38,084 bases of DNA, taken from positions 1-38,084 of the forward strand of contig VBKE01000033.1 in the NCBI GenBank assembly GCA_005879605.1, in the 5' to 3' direction. Each line of letters starts with the position of its first letter. Positions within the stretch are counted from its first letter, which is position 1. Below the pieces are notes generated by a model. It worked only from the letters and a program-made list of their open reading frames with translations. It was not told where the DNA came from and searched no databases. The stretch is from Deltaproteobacteria bacterium. Its GTDB lineage: Bacteria > Desulfobacterota > Binatia > UBA9968. This document shows, one piece after another, positions 1 to 8,228 of this stretch. Position numbers and translations under genes: made by a program.

Positions 1-22
1 CTGCTCTACCGGCTATGAGGGC
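1..22 (-). tRNA. Possible 5' end of a tRNA running off the window edge, D-arm damaged
   Basis: Read on the minus strand, the first 22 bases look like a tRNA start: an acceptor-like GCCCTCA, then TA, then CCGGTAGAGCAG, which is the usual D-loop and 3' D-stem sequence. A normal tRNA would have GCTCAG between TAG and CCGG. Here about five bases (TCAGC) are missing, as if lost between two AGC triplets. The rest of the gene lies outside the window, so isotype and integrity cannot be judged. The resemblance could be chance in so short a stretch. Confidence 0.35.
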
Positions 23-46
23 TTTAGCTGAAAGCTGATCAGCCCT
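18..46. other. Hairpin between the Mut7-C gene and the tRNA-like edge
   Basis: AGGGCT (18-23) pairs with AGCCCT (41-46), and an inner AGCT/AGCT stem closes a GAA loop. There is no T-run on either side, so a simple intrinsic terminator is unlikely. It overlaps the putative acceptor 5' strand of the tRNA fragment and may be a processing or leader structure. Role unknown. Confidence 0.3.
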
Positions 47-105
47 GAGGCTGAACCGGGGAAGCAGTTCTCAGTATCTAACATACGAGATGACCAAATT
101 CTAGG

Positions 106-579
106 TCAGCAGACGCCTAACTTGGCAAGTTGCTGTAAAATTCTCTGGTGGTGAGTTGCGGGCCAGTAGATACGGCGGCATTTAGAGCACCAATGGAACC
201 TCTGCTGGCTCGAAAAGACATAGGGAGGGACGATTTTTTCCACCGATTCTTTGGCTTTCGGCTGCAACGGCGTGTTGCAAACGAGACAGCGCGTAAAGAG
301 TTTCTTCGACGGCTTTAGATGACAAGTTTCTATGACCTGTAGAAGCTGATCCGCATAATGATCGCTTTCGATGAAAATAAATTCTGGCGGTTGTTTTTTC
401 TTCAAGCCGCGGTCCCGGGTGAGGATCACGCGATTTTCACGGCGAGCGGCGCGAATCAGCCCGTAACCGCTCAAATGCGAACCGTAAATGACGTCCTCGC
501 CGATGACGCGGAGCCACTTGACTAGCTTGCCGAGCATTCGATCGGCGGCGAATTTCACTTCCTCCCAATGGTCATCCAT
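106..579 (-). CDS. Mut7-C family RNase (PIN-like domain plus zinc ribbon)
   Basis: This 157-residue protein matches the Mut7-C (former DUF82) family: a PIN-like nuclease fold followed by a C-terminal zinc ribbon. The N-terminal part carries FAADRMLGKLVKWLR (Asp13) and VILTRDRGL (Asp56), the acidic residues that mark the putative metal-dependent RNase site. The zinc ribbon is formed by Cys98/Cys101 and Cys131/Cys134, followed by the family-typical YWP-x-THHQRI. Length is normal for a stand-alone member. The RNA substrate is not known from the sequence. It is divergent from the transglutaminase gene, with only 63 bp between the starts. There is no clear Shine-Dalgarno before its ATG. Family assignment is firm; the in vivo role is inference. 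Confidence 0.85.
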   Translation of the reverse strand: MDDHWEEVKFAADRMLGKLVKWLRVIGEDVIYGSHLSGYGLIRAARRENRVILTRDRGLKKKQPPEFIFIESDHYADQLLQVIETCHLKPSKKLFTRCLVCNTPLQPKAKESVEKIVPPYVFSSQQRFHWCSKCRRIYWPATHHQRILQQLAKLGVC

Positions 580-599
580 TTACTTAACGTCGACCCAAT

Positions 600-628
600 T
601 TGAATTGCCCGGCTTTTGATCTTACCAT
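600..628 (+). promoter_or_regulatory. Predicted promoter of the transglutaminase operon
   Basis: TTGAAT (600-605), a 17-base spacer and TACCAT (623-628) fit a housekeeping sigma-70-type promoter, with four of six matches in the -10. Transcription would start near 635, leaving about 8 bases before the ATG at 643 and no Shine-Dalgarno. Confidence 0.45.
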
Positions 629-642
629 ATACGCTCTAACGC

Positions 643-2106
643 ATGCTTGTTAAGCGATCCATCGGCGTCGCCATCGTGCTATTTTGGTGTTTGATGAATG
701 TTCTCCTCATCAAGCGGCAGCATTGGGCAGCGCCGCCGCCGATCACCCTTCGGAGCACCGAGAAAATCACGGATCGAATAGAGGAATCATGGGGAGTTTT
801 CTATCGGGGCGACAAGATCGGTTACGCGAGCCAAATCATCGACCCCAAACCACAAGGTTACCGGATCAGGGATCAATCCGTGCTGCGCCTTCAGCTCTTG
901 GGGACGACCCAAACCGCGACGACCCAACTGGAGACGGAGGTCGATCAGGAGTGGACGTTGCAGAACTTCAATTTCGACCTTCAATCCAACGACGTGCGCT
1001 TCAAGGCACGCGGCCAAGTCACGCCGGGTAAACTGAGCCTGGAAGTGGAATCCGCCGGCCACACGACGAAAAAAGAAATTGCCCTGAAGCAGCGCCCTTA
1101 CCTTTTGGCCGCGTTGAAACCTTACGTGATCACGCAGCAGTTGGAACCGGGGAAACAACATTATTTCTCCACGTTCGATCCCGCGACCCTGTCGCAGCAA
1201 GTCACCGCGGTGACCATCGAAGGACGAGAACGTCTTCGCATCGGGACCCAGCTTGAGCCGGTCATTCGTATTCGCCAGCAGTTTAAAGGCATCTCCGTCG
1301 TATCTTGGGTCGACGGCAGCGGCAGGACTCTCAAAGAAGAGACTCCCTCCGGGCTGTCCTTGATCCGACAGAGTCCTGAAGAAGCGCGGCGTCTTTCAGA
1401 CTCTCGCTCGGTCCCGCTGGATCTCATCGCTCAAGCATCCATCCCATCGGACGTATCCATCTCTAACCCGCTCCAGAAACATTTTCTCAAGTTGAAGCTC
1501 AGCGGCTTTGATCTTTCGAAATTTCCTCTCCATGGAGGCCGGCAACAACTGAACGGCGATCGGCTAGCGATCAGCCGCGAGGAATTTAACCCAATCCGTT
1601 CAATTGCTATTCCAGTACAAGACCGGCGCTTGAGCCCATTCCTTCAAGCGACACCTTTCGTGCAAAGCGATCACCCGAGCATCCGTGCGCTAGCGCAACA
1701 GATCACGGCTGGCGAAAAAGACGCACGCCAAGCCGCGCTGCGCATCAAAGACTGGGTCTTCAAGGAGATCGCGAAGGAACCGACCGTCAGCATTCCCAAC
1801 GCCTTAGAGGTCCTTCGAACCAAAAGGGGCGACTGCAACGAGCACACGGTTCTCTTTAACGCCCTCGCCCGATCGGCCGGTATTCCCGCGAAGACAGCCG
1901 TAGGTATCGTTTATCTGGACGGCGCTTTTTATTATCACGCCTGGTCAGAAGTCTGGCTCGGCGAGTGGATCTCCCTCGATTCCGTGCTCAATCAGTTTCC
2001 CGCCGATGTGACTCATATTAAGTTCCTCGAAGGCGAAATCGACCAGCAGATCGATATCCTCCAGCTCATCGGCAATTTGAAGATCCAAGTCATCGAGGCT
2101 TCCTGA
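643..2106 (+). CDS. Membrane-anchored transglutaminase-like cysteine protease/transferase
   Basis: This 487-residue protein begins with one hydrophobic segment (about residues 6-23, IGVAIVLFWCLMNVLLI) after a basic start, so it is probably anchored in or exported across the inner membrane. The C-terminal third is a transglutaminase-like domain (about 335-465). The catalytic triad is visible: Cys398 in RGDCNEHT, His432 in YHAWSEVW and Asp446 in WISLDSVLN. The middle (50-330) has no recognisable motif and is probably a beta-rich extracytoplasmic region. Such domains in bacteria are usually peptidases or cross-linking enzymes, and the substrate cannot be read from the sequence. The next gene, an ABC ATPase, starts one base after its stop, so the two are co-transcribed and probably coupled. 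Confidence 0.8.
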   Translation: MLVKRSIGVAIVLFWCLMNVLLIKRQHWAAPPPITLRSTEKITDRIEESWGVFYRGDKIGYASQIIDPKPQGYRIRDQSVLRLQLLGTTQTATTQLETEVDQEWTLQNFNFDLQSNDVRFKARGQVTPGKLSLEVESAGHTTKKEIALKQRPYLLAALKPYVITQQLEPGKQHYFSTFDPATLSQQVTAVTIEGRERLRIGTQLEPVIRIRQQFKGISVVSWVDGSGRTLKEETPSGLSLIRQSPEEARRLSDSRSVPLDLIAQASIPSDVSISNPLQKHFLKLKLSGFDLSKFPLHGGRQQLNGDRLAISREEFNPIRSIAIPVQDRRLSPFLQATPFVQSDHPSIRALAQQITAGEKDARQAALRIKDWVFKEIAKEPTVSIPNALEVLRTKRGDCNEHTVLFNALARSAGIPAKTAVGIVYLDGAFYYHAWSEVWLGEWISLDSVLNQFPADVTHIKFLEGEIDQQIDILQLIGNLKIQVIEAS

Positions 2107-2107
2107 G

Positions 2108-2851
2108 GTGATTCAACTGATAAATGTGACCAAGCGCTATGGGCAGCTGACGGCGGTGGATGGCCTGAATCTGGACGTAAAGCCCGGCGAGATCTTCGGA
2201 TTTCTCGGCCCCAACGGCGCCGGCAAGACGACCACGATCCGAGTCATGATGGGAGTCCTAAGACCCACTACGGGACAGGTCCTGTTGGGCGGATACGATA
2301 TCGAGCGAGAACCGGAAAAAGCCAAGTCCATAGCGGGTTTCATTCCCGACCGGCCGTTTATCTACGAAAAGCTAAGCGGCAGAGAATTTTTGCACTTTGT
2401 CGGCAAGCTTCACCATGTCGAGACAGCGCGGTTGCAGCGCAGGATTCCCGAACTCTTGGATGGCCTCGAATTGACTCAATGGAAAGACGAGTTGGTGGAA
2501 AGTTATTCTCACGGCATGAAGCAGCGTCTGGTCGTCTGCGCTTCCTTGATTCACGAGCCGGGCATCCTCATCATCGACGAACCAATGGTTGGAATGGATC
2601 CTAAGGGAGCACGAACTCTCAAAGATCTTTTTCGTTTTCTCGCTGAGAACGGCACGACGGTTTTTCTCTCGACCCATAGCATCAGTGTCGCCGAAGAGGT
2701 CTGCCACAGGATCGGTATCATCCAGCAGGGGCGGCTCATCGCCTGTGGTACGATGGCGGAGCTTTACCGGCAAGCCAACGGCCACAGCGGAAATCTCGAG
2801 AGCGTTTTCCTCGAACTGACGCGGCAGCAATCCGCCGCGGCAGCCGAATAA
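2108..2851 (+). CDS. ABC-2 type exporter, ATP-binding protein
   Basis: A cytoplasmic ABC ATPase of 247 residues with all expected motifs: Walker A GPNGAGKT (34-41), signature SHGMKQR (134-140, a variant of LSGGQ usual in ABC-2 exporters), Walker B ILIIDEP (153-159) and the H-loop His190 in FLSTHS. It starts with GTG, one base after the transglutaminase stop. Translation is probably coupled, since the only Shine-Dalgarno-like bases lie inside the upstream gene end. It pairs with the permease 6 bases downstream. The substrate is unknown, and the gene order suggests export linked to the transglutaminase-like protein. Confidence 0.88.
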   Translation: MIQLINVTKRYGQLTAVDGLNLDVKPGEIFGFLGPNGAGKTTTIRVMMGVLRPTTGQVLLGGYDIEREPEKAKSIAGFIPDRPFIYEKLSGREFLHFVGKLHHVETARLQRRIPELLDGLELTQWKDELVESYSHGMKQRLVVCASLIHEPGILIIDEPMVGMDPKGARTLKDLFRFLAENGTTVFLSTHSISVAEEVCHRIGIIQQGRLIACGTMAELYRQANGHSGNLESVFLELTRQQSAAAAE

Positions 2852-2857
2852 CTCACC

Positions 2858-4549
2858 ATGAATACGATTTTCGTCCTGCTTTCTCCTCTTTGGCTTTCCT
2901 GGAAGAACGATTTTCGGCGCGCTGGAAATCAATGGGGGCGGCGCCTATTTCTTTTGGGCCTGGCATTGGCTTTTTGGTGCGGAACATTTTTCGTGATCCG
3001 GCGGGTCCTGATTTATTTCCAAAGCGTTTATGAGCTCGGACCCGCTCTCGCCTATCAGCTGTTGCTGATTATTCTGCTGACTTTTTTATCGATGCTTCTT
3101 TTCAGCAATCTCGTCACCTCCCTGTCGACTTTTTTTCTCGCCCGCGATTTGGATTTGGTACTGTCGACTCCGATACCGATTGGCTCATTTTACTACTCGC
3201 GGCTCATCACCACGACGGTCAATTCCTCTTGGATGGTGCTTTTCTTCAGCTTGCCCATTTTTGTCGCCTACGGTTCAGTGTTTGGCGGCGGAATGCCTTT
3301 TTATCTCTGGGTGCTGGTGATTATTCCGCTGTTTCTAACCATCCCGGCGTCTCTCGGAATTTTGATCACCCATCTTTTGGTTTACTGCCTCCCCGCGCGA
3401 AGGATCCGCGATATTTTACTCTTTATTGGTCTCTTTGCATTTGTCGGGATTTATTTTCTGTTCCGTTTCTCTCAGCCTGAGCGGCTCGTTCAACCGGAAT
3501 CCTTCGGCAACTTCATTCAGTTCTTGGCCGCCATGGAAACTCCGTCGTCACCGTTTCTGCCGAGCAGCTGGTCCGCTGAGATCTTGGCCGGGAGCCTTTT
3601 CAATCGGCCGGTCGAACAAGGGTTCTTTTACGCCTTACTCGCCAGCTATGCGTTATTTTTCCCTCTCGTTACTTCCTGGGTCTCTGGCGCCGTTTACCTC
3701 TCTGGATGGTCCAAGGCGCAAGAATCGCGGCAGGGCCGGCGGAAAACCGAATGGCTCGATTGGGCGCTGGATTGGATCACCCGCCCATTTCCGTCCGTCC
3801 TACGAGCGATCATGCTCAAGGACATTAAGACTTTTCTCCGCGATACCACCCAGTGGTCCCAATTGTTTTTGCTCGTCGCCCTCATTATTATCTACCTGTA
3901 TAACTTCAAAGTCTTGCCGCTCGACCGCTCACCTCTACCGTCGGCCACGTTAAAAACCGTGGTCTCCTTTGCCAATCTTGCGCTGGCCGGTTTCGTGCTC
4001 AGCGCGGTGGCCATCCGCTTCGCTTTTCCGGCGGTGAGTCTGGAAGGCCAGGCCTTCTGGATCCTGCAAACCTCGCCGATCTCGCTGCGCACTCTGTTGT
4101 GGAGCAAGTTTTGGCTCAACTTCGTGCCGTTGCTGCTGCTCGGCGAATTGCTGGTCTTTCTGAGCAATCTCCTGCTCCGGGTGCCAATGTGGATGATGAC
4201 GATTTCACTCGTCACCGTCTTTTTGATGACGTTTGGCATTGTTGCCATCGGCGTCGGCGTGGGCGCGTTTTATCCGAAATTCAATTTTGATAACGCAGCG
4301 GAAATCCCGACGAGCTTCGGCGGCGCGATTTGCATGATTTTCAGCGTCGCCTTCATCGGCGTAGCGGTTATCATTGAGGCTTGGCCGATCTACTTACTTG
4401 CGATGGAAGGATTGAATCCAGGCCGATTGAAAGTCCCACCCGCTTGGGTCATCGCACCGTCCTTGACCGCGGTGGCCGTGTTAACCGCCGCAGTTGTTAC
4501 GGTAGCATTGAGACTCGGCCTAAACCGATTGGAACAATTGAAAGCATAA
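2858..4549 (+). CDS. ABC-2 type exporter, membrane permease subunit
   Basis: A 563-residue polytopic membrane protein with about a dozen hydrophobic stretches, including LLLIILLTFLSMLLF near residue 70 and AVLTAAVVTVALRLGL near the C-terminus. There are two similar halves separated by a basic loop near residues 285-320 (KAQESRQGRRKTEWLDW). This is the layout of large putative ABC exporter permeases that work with a single-domain ATPase. It lies 6 bases after the ATPase gene, so the pair almost certainly forms one transporter. No substrate motif can be read. The hydrolase gene follows 15 bases later. Confidence 0.8.
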   Translation: MNTIFVLLSPLWLSWKNDFRRAGNQWGRRLFLLGLALAFWCGTFFVIRRVLIYFQSVYELGPALAYQLLLIILLTFLSMLLFSNLVTSLSTFFLARDLDLVLSTPIPIGSFYYSRLITTTVNSSWMVLFFSLPIFVAYGSVFGGGMPFYLWVLVIIPLFLTIPASLGILITHLLVYCLPARRIRDILLFIGLFAFVGIYFLFRFSQPERLVQPESFGNFIQFLAAMETPSSPFLPSSWSAEILAGSLFNRPVEQGFFYALLASYALFFPLVTSWVSGAVYLSGWSKAQESRQGRRKTEWLDWALDWITRPFPSVLRAIMLKDIKTFLRDTTQWSQLFLLVALIIIYLYNFKVLPLDRSPLPSATLKTVVSFANLALAGFVLSAVAIRFAFPAVSLEGQAFWILQTSPISLRTLLWSKFWLNFVPLLLLGELLVFLSNLLLRVPMWMMTISLVTVFLMTFGIVAIGVGVGAFYPKFNFDNAAEIPTSFGGAICMIFSVAFIGVAVIIEAWPIYLLAMEGLNPGRLKVPPAWVIAPSLTAVAVLTAAVVTVALRLGLNRLEQLKA

Positions 4550-4564
4550 CTAAGGAGGCTGCTC

Positions 4565-5224
4565 GTGCAATTAATTCACACGATCTATGAACCGAGCGGT
4601 TCTGGGCCGCATCCGACGATTCTCACTCTCCACGGGAGGGGAGCCAACGCCTTCGATCTCCTTGGCCTTGGCCCTCACATATGCAGTGGAAAATTTCGTC
4701 TGATTTGCCCCCAGGGACCGTTGGAAACTCCCGTCGGGCCGGGCGCATTTGGCTACGCCTGGTATCCAATGAGTATGGGTGGACCACCTGATATCGCGGC
4801 AATGCTGTCGTCAAAAAAGAAACTCGAAGAATTCCTCGATGAGTGTCTCAAGCGCTATCCCATCGATCCGAAAAAATTGGTCGCCCTTGGTTTCAGTCAA
4901 GGCGGCGTGATGGCATACAGCCTCGCGCTGACGAATCCTCAGAGGTTTGCTGCAATGGCCGTGCTGAGCTCATGGCTGCCGACAGAACTGGTCTCGCAGC
5001 TCGCCATCGGCGAAGCGGTTCACTCCCTACCGACGCTAGTCCAGCACGGCTCTCAGGATTCAGTAATTGAAGTCGCGCGCGCCAGGGATTCGGTGGAACG
5101 CTTGCGCGAGCTGGGCGTGCCGCTGACTTACCGCGAGTACGATATGGGGCATGAAATCACGCCGGGAAGTCTTAGCGAATTGTCTGCGTGGCTAGAAGAG
5201 ACGGTAATAAAAGCGGGGGGTTAG
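4565..5224 (+). CDS. Alpha/beta hydrolase, phospholipase/carboxylesterase family
   Basis: A 219-residue cytosolic serine hydrolase of the YpfH/carboxylesterase-phospholipase type. The nucleophile is Ser111 in ALGFSQGGVMA, with Asp165 in HGSQDSVI and His196 in YDMGHEI completing the triad. LTLHGRGAN at 21-29 supplies the oxyanion-hole strand. No signal peptide is present. Translation starts at GTG, supported by a strong Shine-Dalgarno AAGGAGG at 4552-4558 with six bases between. It is the last gene of the plus-strand operon and its stop codon lies inside the terminator stem. Likely substrates are small esters or lysophospholipids by family; nothing here narrows this. Confidence 0.85.
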   Translation: MQLIHTIYEPSGSGPHPTILTLHGRGANAFDLLGLGPHICSGKFRLICPQGPLETPVGPGAFGYAWYPMSMGGPPDIAAMLSSKKKLEEFLDECLKRYPIDPKKLVALGFSQGGVMAYSLALTNPQRFAAMAVLSSWLPTELVSQLAIGEAVHSLPTLVQHGSQDSVIEVARARDSVERLRELGVPLTYREYDMGHEITPGSLSELSAWLEETVIKAGG

Positions 5225-5242
5225 CCTACAACCCCCGTTTTT
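5207..5242. terminator. Bidirectional intrinsic terminator between the hydrolase and htpX
   Basis: GGGGGTT (5216-5222) pairs with AACCCCC (5230-5236) around a 7-base loop and is followed by TTTTT (5238-5242). On the other strand the same stem is followed by a T-rich run from the A-tract at 5207-5212. It can therefore stop both converging transcripts. The hydrolase stop codon TAG (5222-5224) sits in the stem. Confidence 0.85.
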
Positions 5243-5263
5243 ATTTGCCTTTTTCCGCACCCT

Positions 5264-6070
5264 TCAGAACAGGGTCCGCAACCCGCCGAGAGTGAGCGGA
5301 TTGACGATGAACAAATGAGCCGTGGCGTTTGCCGTGGCTTCATTCACCTGCAGAGGAATATTCTCCGACGCCATTTGAAGTTTGCGCAGCGCGCTGGCGA
5401 GCGCTAGCGGATCGCCGGTAATCTTGGCCCCGCCATCATCCGCTCCATATTCTCTGGATCGTGAGACGGCCATTTGAATCAGCATAGCGGCCAGCGGAGC
5501 GACGATCATCATGAACAGAAGTCCAAAGACCCCGCCGCCGCCTTCGTCCCTGTCTCGGTCGCGACCGGCGCCAAAAATCATCGCCCATTGGGCCATGTAA
5601 GCGAGATAACTGATCGCGCCGGCCAAAGTGGCCGCAATGGTGCTGACGAGAATGTCACGATTAATAACGTGGGTTAGCTCATGGCCTAAAACGCCTGCGA
5701 GCTCCCGCTTCGTCAGGATGCGACGGATCCCCTGGGTGACGGCGACGGCCGCATGTTGGCGATTGCGCCCGGTGGCAAAGGCGTTTGGGGTATCCTGAGG
5801 AAGGATATAGACCCGGGGCATAGGCAGCCCCGCTCTTTGAGCCAGATCCTGAACAATTCCATAAAGCTCCGGATCATCGTTGGCGGTTATCTCCTGCCCC
5901 TGATACATCGCGATGACCATCTTATCGCTGAACCAGTAACTGAAGAAATTCATGCCGCCGGCGAAAATGAGCGCGATCAACGCGCCCTGCCGTCCGCCCA
6001 TGAGATCTCCAGCCCAAACCAGCAGAGCGGTAAGAACGGCCAGAAGAACGGTGGTTCGAAAGGTATTCAT
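5264..6070 (-). CDS. htpX: HtpX-type membrane zinc metalloprotease, C-terminally short
   Basis: An M48B zinc protease of the inner membrane that degrades damaged membrane proteins. Two hydrophobic segments open the protein (about 6-20 and 28-45). The zinc site is HELTH (His130, Glu131, His134) with Glu207 in [10 protein letters not shown] as third ligand, and two further hydrophobic segments lie between them (about 140-165 and 182-200). The protein ends at residue 268 with [12 protein letters not shown]. Family members normally continue with a segment of the type STHPPTEERI after this Phe, so about 20 residues are missing. No equivalent is found in any frame before the terminator. A Shine-Dalgarno (GGGAGGAAAGG) and a promoter precede the ATG. 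The core protease looks intact. Confidence 0.88.
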   Translation of the reverse strand: MNTFRTTVLLAVLTALLVWAGDLMGGRQGALIALIFAGGMNFFSYWFSDKMVIAMYQGQEITANDDPELYGIVQDLAQRAGLPMPRVYILPQDTPNAFATGRNRQHAAVAVTQGIRRILTKRELAGVLGHELTHVINRDILVSTIAATLAGAISYLAYMAQWAMIFGAGRDRDRDEGGGGVFGLLFMMIVAPLAAMLIQMAVSRSREYGADDGGAKITGDPLALASALRKLQMASENIPLQVNEATANATAHLFIVNPLTLGGLRTLF

Positions 6071-6093
6071 ATCCTTTCCTCCCTAGCGAAAAC

Positions 6094-6121
6094 ATCCTAT
6101 GTTATTGGTAAGGGTTGTCAA
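6094..6121 (-). promoter_or_regulatory. Predicted promoter of htpX
   Basis: On the minus strand, TTGACA (6121-6116), a 16-base spacer and TAGGAT (6099-6094) form a good sigma-70-type promoter. The leader of about 20 bases contains the htpX Shine-Dalgarno. The -35 sits in CTTGACAACCC, the same string found before typA and the DUF1178 gene. Confidence 0.5.
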
Positions 6122-6225
6122 GATCGTTACGTACGAAGAGAATTTGTGTACGGTCTGCATAAAAATCAAGGACGGTCATAACTCCCGAAAAAACTGGACC
6201 TTACAGATACCGGAAGGAGTAAAAC

Positions 6226-7095
6226 ATGCGTTACGGAGTGGTCTTTCCGCAAACGGAAATCGGCAAGGATCCGTCGGCGATTCGCGACTTCGCCCAGGCC
6301 GCCGAAGAGCTGGGCTACCATCATCTACTGGCGTACGACCACGTCGTGGGGGCCAATCCCGCCAGCCGTCCGGGTTGGCGCCCGCCGTACACCTATAAAG
6401 ACATGTTTCACGAACCGTTTGTCCTATTCGGCTATCTGGCAGGACTGACTAAGCGTATTGAACTGGTCACCGGCGTCATTATCCTGCCTCAGCGGCAAAC
6501 GGTCCTTGTGGCCAAGCAAGCCGCCGCCCTGGATGTCCTGAGCGGTGGGCGCTTGCGCCTAGGCATCGGCATCGGCTGGAACCCGGTGGAATATGAAGCG
6601 CTCGGCGAGAATTTTAAGAATCGGGGGCGGCGATCCGAAGAACAGGTCGAAGTCATGCGCAAGCTCTGGACTCAGGAACTGGTCACCTTCGAGGGTGAAT
6701 GGCACAAGATCACCGACGCCGGATTGAATCCTCTGCCCATCCAACGACCGATACCGATCTGGTTTGGCGGCGGTCACGATCAAACGCTTAGACGCGTGGC
6801 TCGACTTGGCGACGGCTGGTTTCCGTTGTTGGAGCCCGATGACAAGTGCCGCGCGATGATTGAAAAGATTCGCGTCTATACGCGCGAAGCCGGCCGCGAT
6901 CCGAAAAGCGTGGGCATCGAAGGCCGCATCATGGTCGGTCAAGGCTCCCCGGAACAATGGACAAAAGAAATCCAAGCTTGGAAAGAGCTGGGCGCGACTC
7001 ACGTAACGGCGAACACCATGAAAGCCGGACTCTCATCGCCGTCCGGCCATGTGGAGGCGATCCGACGGTTTAGAGCCGTAATTGCCGAGCGCTAA
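6226..7095 (+). CDS. LLM-class flavin/F420-dependent oxidoreductase
   Basis: A 289-residue luciferase-like monooxygenase (TIM-barrel) protein. Family signatures are MRYGVVFPQTEIGKDPSAIR at the start, HLLAYDHVVG (residues about 43-52), LVTGVIILPQRQTVLVAKQAAALDVLSGGRLRLGIGIGWN split across about 79-118, and PIPIWFGGGHDQTLRRVARLGDGW near 178-201. The sequence resembles the TIGR03619-type F420-dependent group, but cofactor choice (F420 or FMN) cannot be settled from sequence. A Shine-Dalgarno GGAAGGAG lies 5-6 bases before the ATG. It appears monocistronic and is divergent from htpX. Its stop overlaps the stop of the converging aminopeptidase gene. Confidence 0.85.
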   Translation: MRYGVVFPQTEIGKDPSAIRDFAQAAEELGYHHLLAYDHVVGANPASRPGWRPPYTYKDMFHEPFVLFGYLAGLTKRIELVTGVIILPQRQTVLVAKQAAALDVLSGGRLRLGIGIGWNPVEYEALGENFKNRGRRSEEQVEVMRKLWTQELVTFEGEWHKITDAGLNPLPIQRPIPIWFGGGHDQTLRRVARLGDGWFPLLEPDDKCRAMIEKIRVYTREAGRDPKSVGIEGRIMVGQGSPEQWTKEIQAWKELGATHVTANTMKAGLSSPSGHVEAIRRFRAVIAER

Positions 7096-8228
7096 GAGGA
7101 AGCTTTGTGCTTGTCGATCAAGCCCCGTACTTGTTCGAACGGCTCGCCGCCTTTTTCTACCGCGTCGCGGATCACTGCAATGGTGCGAACTAGATTTTGA
7201 CCCTCCGCTTGATAGATGGATTCAAAAATTTCCAAATTCCTAAGATAAAGCAGGTAATGAATGATGACGGCGTTATTCATCGGCTGGTAGGCAAAGCCGC
7301 GGAAGCGATGGGTGGACCGGCTGGCGAGGCGATCCGCCCATTCGTTTTTAAACTGGCTGAAGACTGCCTCGCGAAGTCGCAGCTTATCTTCATAAGGTAT
7401 GTTCCGGGTGTACAGCTCCGTCAGCGCTCCGGCAAATCTTTCTATGAATCCCGAAAACTCCAATTCGGCTTCCCAGTTTCGCACGGCTCGCTGATGCTCC
7501 GCGCTCCCTTCACCGAATTTGTCACGGAAGAAGTCGATAGCCGCGCGCCCACCGACAAAGTTAGCTACGCTCTCGTTAAAATTGCCGGCGCCTTTTACAT
7601 ACAAGGTGCTGTGAAACAACTCGTGAAAGACTACCTCCGCCAATGTGACCTTGTCATATTTGAGCAGATGTCCCAGCAACGGATCATTAAACCAGCCCAA
7701 GGTGCTGAAGGCCGCGGAGGTGCGAACGTTAGTATCATAGCCCTCCGCGCGGAGTTCCTCTGCCGCGGTTTCGGCCTCCTCCCTGGAGAAATAGCCCTTA
7801 TACGGCACTCGTCCCACGACGAGAAACCACCACGTGTAGGGTTTTAGTTCCGTCTTCGGCGCTGCCGTCAAAATGTAAGTCAGGTCCGGCCGATCGACGT
7901 AGGAATAGGTGGAATAGCTTCTCCCGACGTTCAGTTTAAGAGGATTTTTGGCGTACTCCCGCACGGCGAGCACGAGCGCGAGTTTTTCTTTTGTGTCCGC
8001 AGCGATATCCGGCCTCTCGATAAAATCCGCAATGGGCTCGCGCCGCCAAAGGATTTTTCCTTCTTCATAGGCCGCCCGCATGACGTAAAAAGGAGAACAG
8101 CCCGATAGCGTCGAACCCAATACGAGGACCATAAAGATAACCCACAGCCACTTGGTTAGATGGGTTCTGGACAAATAACGCAAAAAGAGAAATTTGCCGG
8201 TCGGCTCAGTTGAAAAAATCTTACTCAT
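7092..8228 (-). CDS. Lipoprotein aminopeptidase (COG4324, DUF2265 type)
   Basis: A 378-residue putative zinc aminopeptidase. The start at 8228 (MSKIFSTEP) is chosen because the frame upstream of it only overlaps the exporter gene. This start overlaps the exporter stop by 8 bases, so the two genes are probably coupled. A signal segment (about 26-43) ends in the lipobox LSGC with Cys44, which predicts a lipid-anchored periplasmic protein. The zinc motif is HELFH (His202, Glu203, His206), with Glu219 in GNFNESVANFVG as likely third ligand. These match the predicted aminopeptidase family COG4324. Peptide substrates are unknown. Confidence 0.8.
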   Translation of the reverse strand: MSKIFSTEPTGKFLFLRYLSRTHLTKWLWVIFMVLVLGSTLSGCSPFYVMRAAYEEGKILWRREPIADFIERPDIAADTKEKLALVLAVREYAKNPLKLNVGRSYSTYSYVDRPDLTYILTAAPKTELKPYTWWFLVVGRVPYKGYFSREEAETAAEELRAEGYDTNVRTSAAFSTLGWFNDPLLGHLLKYDKVTLAEVVFHELFHSTLYVKGAGNFNESVANFVGGRAAIDFFRDKFGEGSAEHQRAVRNWEAELEFSGFIERFAGALTELYTRNIPYEDKLRLREAVFSQFKNEWADRLASRSTHRFRGFAYQPMNNAVIIHYLLYLRNLEIFESIYQAEGQNLVRTIAVIRDAVEKGGEPFEQVRGLIDKHKASS

